Source of the DNA: Firmicutes bacterium UBA5499
GTDB lineage: Bacteria > Bacillota > DTU084
NCBI GenBank assembly: GCA_002426275.1
Contig: DIPB01000136.1
Coordinates: 8,044 to 15,922 of the forward strand
Direction of reading: 5' to 3'
Length of the DNA stretch: 7,879 nucleotides
Numbering within the stretch: the first letter of the stretch is position 1; each line of letters opens with the position of its first letter. The translations under genes and the position numbers were made by a program. The notes under the pieces were generated by a model. That model was given only the letters and a program-made list of their open reading frames with translations. It had not been told where the DNA came from and made no database searches. Of this stretch, positions 6,007 to 7,879 are shown in pieces.

Positions 6007-6226
6007 ATTTGTTTAGCAATATTAGCAGGACTGAGGAAACCATGAACAAGACTGCGGCATATGTGGTGAGTTTCTCCAGGATGGCTTCCCAACCTCTGGC
6101 CTTATTGTGAAAAAGCTGTCCGCCGCCGCCGATGGAGCCGAAGCCTTCTCCTTTACTAGGCTGGGCCAAGACGATGATGATTACGGCGATGGAGATGATG
6201 AACTGAAAGGCAATCAATACGATCAA
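6005..6226 (-). CDS. secG: Preprotein translocase subunit SecG
   Basis: Small membrane subunit of the SecYEG channel, which stimulates SecA-driven protein export. With the TTG start at 6226 the protein is 73 residues, the usual SecG size. Membrane helix 1 spans about 2-20 (IVLIAFQFIISIAVIIIVL). It is followed by the family loop QPSKGEGFGSIGGGGQLF (22-39) and RGWEAILEKLTTY (44-56), and helix 2 lies at about 57-71. I chose TTG 6226 because AAGGAGG lies about seven bases upstream and family alignment begins here. The open frame extends 20 codons further to an ATG at 6286, but that part (MWRSERGGSAKNPQVKEG) is not SecG-like and carries the ribosome binding site. No convincing promoter was found in the 189 bases upstream. 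Confidence 0.93.
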   Translation of the reverse strand: MIVLIAFQFIISIAVIIIVLAQPSKGEGFGSIGGGGQLFHNKARGWEAILEKLTTYAAVLFMVSSVLLILLNK

Positions 6227-6258
6227 AAAAGTACCCTCCTTAACCTGCGGATTCTTGG

Positions 6259-6276
6259 CTGAGCCTCCACGCTCAG
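6259..6276 (-). other. Small hairpin in the secG leader
   Basis: CTGAGC (6259-6264) and GCTCAG (6271-6276) form a six-base stem with a six-base loop, about 15 bases upstream of the secG ribosome binding site. There is no T-run, so it is not a terminator; its role, if any, is unknown. The rest of 6277-6415 is AT-rich. It contains TTGACA at 6384-6379 on the minus strand without a matching -10. Confidence 0.3.
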
Positions 6277-6415
6277 ATCTCCACAAGCGTTAAATTTTCG
6301 TCCTGTCAAACGGGAATAATAAACTTAATTCAATTGTTCTACACGCGCAGCGTTTTCTCCTGCAATAAAGATATTATGTGTCAAGATTTTGAGTTTAAAC
6401 ACGAAGTGAGGCGCG

Positions 6416-7681
6416 TTAGTGCGATTCGGGAACAATGGCGCCCTGCTTTGCCAGAGACTGCCTGAGAAGCTTGCATTTCACCTGGCTTACAGAGCAATCA
6501 TTCGTTAGCGCCAGAAAAGCCGCTGTCCCAGCTGCCTGTCCCATTGCCATACAGGAGGCCTGCACCCTGTAAGCCGATTGCGCTAATCTGTCTCCGCTGA
6601 TGAGGCGCCCGGCGGTCAGGAGATTCTCGAAGCCGCGGGGAATTAAAGCGCCAAACGGAATGCTGGGCACCTTACCCTCTTGCAGGTAGATGTTTTTCAG
6701 ATTGCCGCCTGTGTTGGTATGTAAATCAATGGGATAAAAGGAGTGGCAGACCGCATCTGGGCCGGCTTTAGCTTCCAGATAATCGTTCACTGTCACGTAG
6801 GCTTCCCCTAAAATTCGTCGAGATTCTCTGACCCAGACTTCAGGAGCCAACGTCTGTGGTTTGATCCCCGCTGCAGCTCGCAGCCACCGGCTGACTCTGG
6901 CCACGGATTGCCGCCCTGAAATTTCCGCCTGGGTACGGCTGGCGCTGTCCGAGCCGTTAAGTTCCACGTGATTCACATTCAGACCTCTCAGGATTGTCAT
7001 TGCGTCTCCGCCGGCCTCGCCCCAGAAATCTCCCGCCTTCAGCGCGCCCTGGGCTCTTGCCTCCTTGAAGGATTGATTAAGCTGCTCTGCCTGCACAGAG
7101 GCTGTCCCTTCCAGATAAAAGCCTAGAGTGCCAGGCTGAAGTTCCGCTCCCAGCTCGTAAGCCGCGCCTGCCCAGGCTGCTACATCGCCATCGCCTGTGC
7201 AGTCGATGAATACTTTGCCCCGCAGAGACCTGAGCCCGGCTTTGGTAGCGATCGCTACCGTCTCTATGGTCTTCTCCTGACAGATTACGTCAACTGCCGG
7301 CTGATGAAAGAAGAGCTCAACTTTGGCTTCTTGGCACATGGTATCAAGCATCCAGGCTGCCATAGGCGCGTTCACTTTTACCGCCATCTCGGGATGACGT
7401 TTGGGAGTGCTGGGATCCGGCAGGACAGCCCAGCCTTCTTTGGCCAAGCGTTCCATCAGCTCCCAGCCGATTCCCGCGATGATTTGTTTTCCCCAGGCGT
7501 GGAAAAGCGCCGGCGCCGGCACTCCGCCTACTGTCATAGCGCCGCCCAGCATGCCATAGCGTTCAAGCAAGGCTGTTCTGCAGCCTAATCTTGCCGCGGC
7601 CAGCGCCGCGCAAAAGCCTGCCGGTCCGCCGCCGCAGACGATGACGTCGAAGCTATCTAATATTTTAGGGGGAACGGTCAC
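6416..7681 (-). CDS. FAD-dependent oxidoreductase (FAD_oxidored family)
   Basis: Protein of 421 residues, cytoplasmic, with no signal peptide. A Rossmann dinucleotide-binding fold opens it: FDVIVCGGGPAGFCAALAAARLG (11-33) with GGGPAG (17-22) and the ribose-binding Glu at 40 (LLER). GMLGGAMTVGGV (43-54) follows, then FIDCTGDGDVAAWAG (158-172), RESRRILG (285-292), HTNTGG (321-326) and the C-terminal flavin-contacting LLTAGRLISGDRLAQSAYRVQ (354-374). This motif set is that of the PF12831 FAD-dependent oxidoreductases, a broad group with unknown substrates, related to the HdrA/fumarate-reductase flavoproteins. It has no CxxC ferredoxin motif. The start is GTG at 7681, six bases after GAGGTG (7693-7688); an in-frame GTG at 7690 lies inside that site. 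The gene stands alone upstream of secG. No clear terminator follows its stop. Confidence 0.9.
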   Translation of the reverse strand: MTVPPKILDSFDVIVCGGGPAGFCAALAAARLGCRTALLERYGMLGGAMTVGGVPAPALFHAWGKQIIAGIGWELMERLAKEGWAVLPDPSTPKRHPEMAVKVNAPMAAWMLDTMCQEAKVELFFHQPAVDVICQEKTIETVAIATKAGLRSLRGKVFIDCTGDGDVAAWAGAAYELGAELQPGTLGFYLEGTASVQAEQLNQSFKEARAQGALKAGDFWGEAGGDAMTILRGLNVNHVELNGSDSASRTQAEISGRQSVARVSRWLRAAAGIKPQTLAPEVWVRESRRILGEAYVTVNDYLEAKAGPDAVCHSFYPIDLHTNTGGNLKNIYLQEGKVPSIPFGALIPRGFENLLTAGRLISGDRLAQSAYRVQASCMAMGQAAGTAAFLALTNDCSVSQVKCKLLRQSLAKQGAIVPESH

Positions 7682-7734
7682 GATAACCACCTCAGTATGC
7701 TTTTTAGTGTTATTTCGTGTTGAGGTTAGGTTTT

Positions 7735-7763
7735 TCCTTCATAAATTATTTTACGGTGAAGGA
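7735..7763. promoter_or_regulatory. Inverted repeat upstream of the oxidoreductase gene, possible operator
   Basis: TCCTTCA (7735-7741) and TGAAGGA (7757-7763) are perfect inverted arms around a 15-base AT-rich spacer, about 54-82 bases before the oxidoreductase start. On the minus strand the spacer contains TAAAAT, which could serve as a -10, but no good -35 is present. Confidence 0.3.
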
Positions 7764-7796
7764 TAGAGTCTGAGCGCGCTTGAAGATGCCAATCCA

Positions 7797-7879
7797 GGGA
7801 GAAGACTTGAGGCATTTTGGTTCCGCCCCCCCGCGCGCCCCGCGCTGGGGGGGAACCAAAATGCCTCAAGTCTTCTCCC
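7797..7879. repeat. 83-base near-perfect palindrome at the window edge
   Basis: A perfect 28-base arm (7797-7824) is repeated inverted at 7852-7879, the last base of the window. Between them lie runs of seven C (7826-7832) and seven G (7847-7853, its last two in the arm) and an inner stem GCGCG (7833-7837)/CGCGC (7841-7845) around CCC. The centre is asymmetric: there is an extra G at 7825 and unequal C/G runs. There is no T-run. It could be a true cruciform-forming repeat, a strong transcriptional barrier, or a fold-back artefact at a contig end. Confidence 0.9.

Noticed and set aside
6227..6286. N-terminal extension of SecG to an ATG at 6286.
   Set aside because: The extension contains the ribosome binding site for TTG 6226 and is unlike SecG; it would also make the protein unusually long.
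6240..6360. A tRNA gene upstream of secG, as occurs in some Firmicutes.
   Set aside because: I found no T-loop (GGTTCGA-type) sequence or cloverleaf pairing on either strand.
6350..6384. TTGACA at 6384-6379 (minus) as a promoter for secG.
   Set aside because: No -10-like hexamer at 16-18 bases; the sequence there reads AGGAGA.
7304..7588. Plus-strand frame of 94 residues opposite the oxidoreductase.
   Set aside because: Shadow of the conserved FAD-binding region; no start signal.
1..7879. CRISPR array, defence island or biosynthetic cluster.
   Set aside because: There are no regularly spaced repeats and no Cas, restriction, toxin-antitoxin or biosynthetic genes among the readable proteins.

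Overview
The window most likely comes from a diderm, low-to-mid GC Firmicute of the Negativicutes type (Sporomusa/Pelosinus/Anaeromusa-like). Three signs support this. It carries veg, a small gene typical of Firmicutes, behind strong sigma-A promoters. It has textbook GGAGG-type ribosome binding sites. It also has a small secreted beta-rich protein ending in an aromatic outer-membrane-type C-terminus (position 49). The taxonomic placement is inference from gene content only.

Layout from left to right. (1) 49-1500, minus strand: a two-gene operon with a SIS-domain amino-sugar-phosphate isomerase/deaminase of NagB-II/GlmS-isomerase type, followed 15 bases later by a predicted small outer-membrane beta-barrel protein. 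(2) 1501-2311: about 800 bases without an intact gene. It holds a perfect 7+7 inverted repeat upstream of the SIS gene and, from about 1741 to 2227 on the plus strand, the wreck of an IS110-family transposase whose conserved motifs lie scattered over three frames. (3) 2312-3704, plus strand: two consecutive near-consensus sigma-A promoters, a structured leader, veg and a terminator. These are followed by a hypothetical protein with one hydrophobic segment and a charged helical part, then a small secreted protein resembling a shortened CAP domain with its own promoter. (4) 3738-7681, minus strand: a small glycine-rich membrane protein; a methyl-accepting chemotaxis protein with almost no extracytoplasmic domain but a cytoplasmic cysteine-rich C-terminal module; secG; and an FAD-dependent oxidoreductase. 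(5) The window ends in an 83-base near-perfect palindrome.

Functionally this is a mosaic of housekeeping genes (secG, veg), sugar metabolism, signalling and hypothetical genes rather than one integrated pathway. Strong hairpin terminators separate most units; those of secG and the chemotaxis gene are built over the stop codons. I see no CRISPR array, tRNA, rRNA, prophage module or defence island. The points most worth following up are the cysteine-tailed chemoreceptor, the end-of-window palindrome, a 14-base motif shared by two intergenic regions, the shortened CAP-like protein, and the deletion history recorded in the IS110 remnant.
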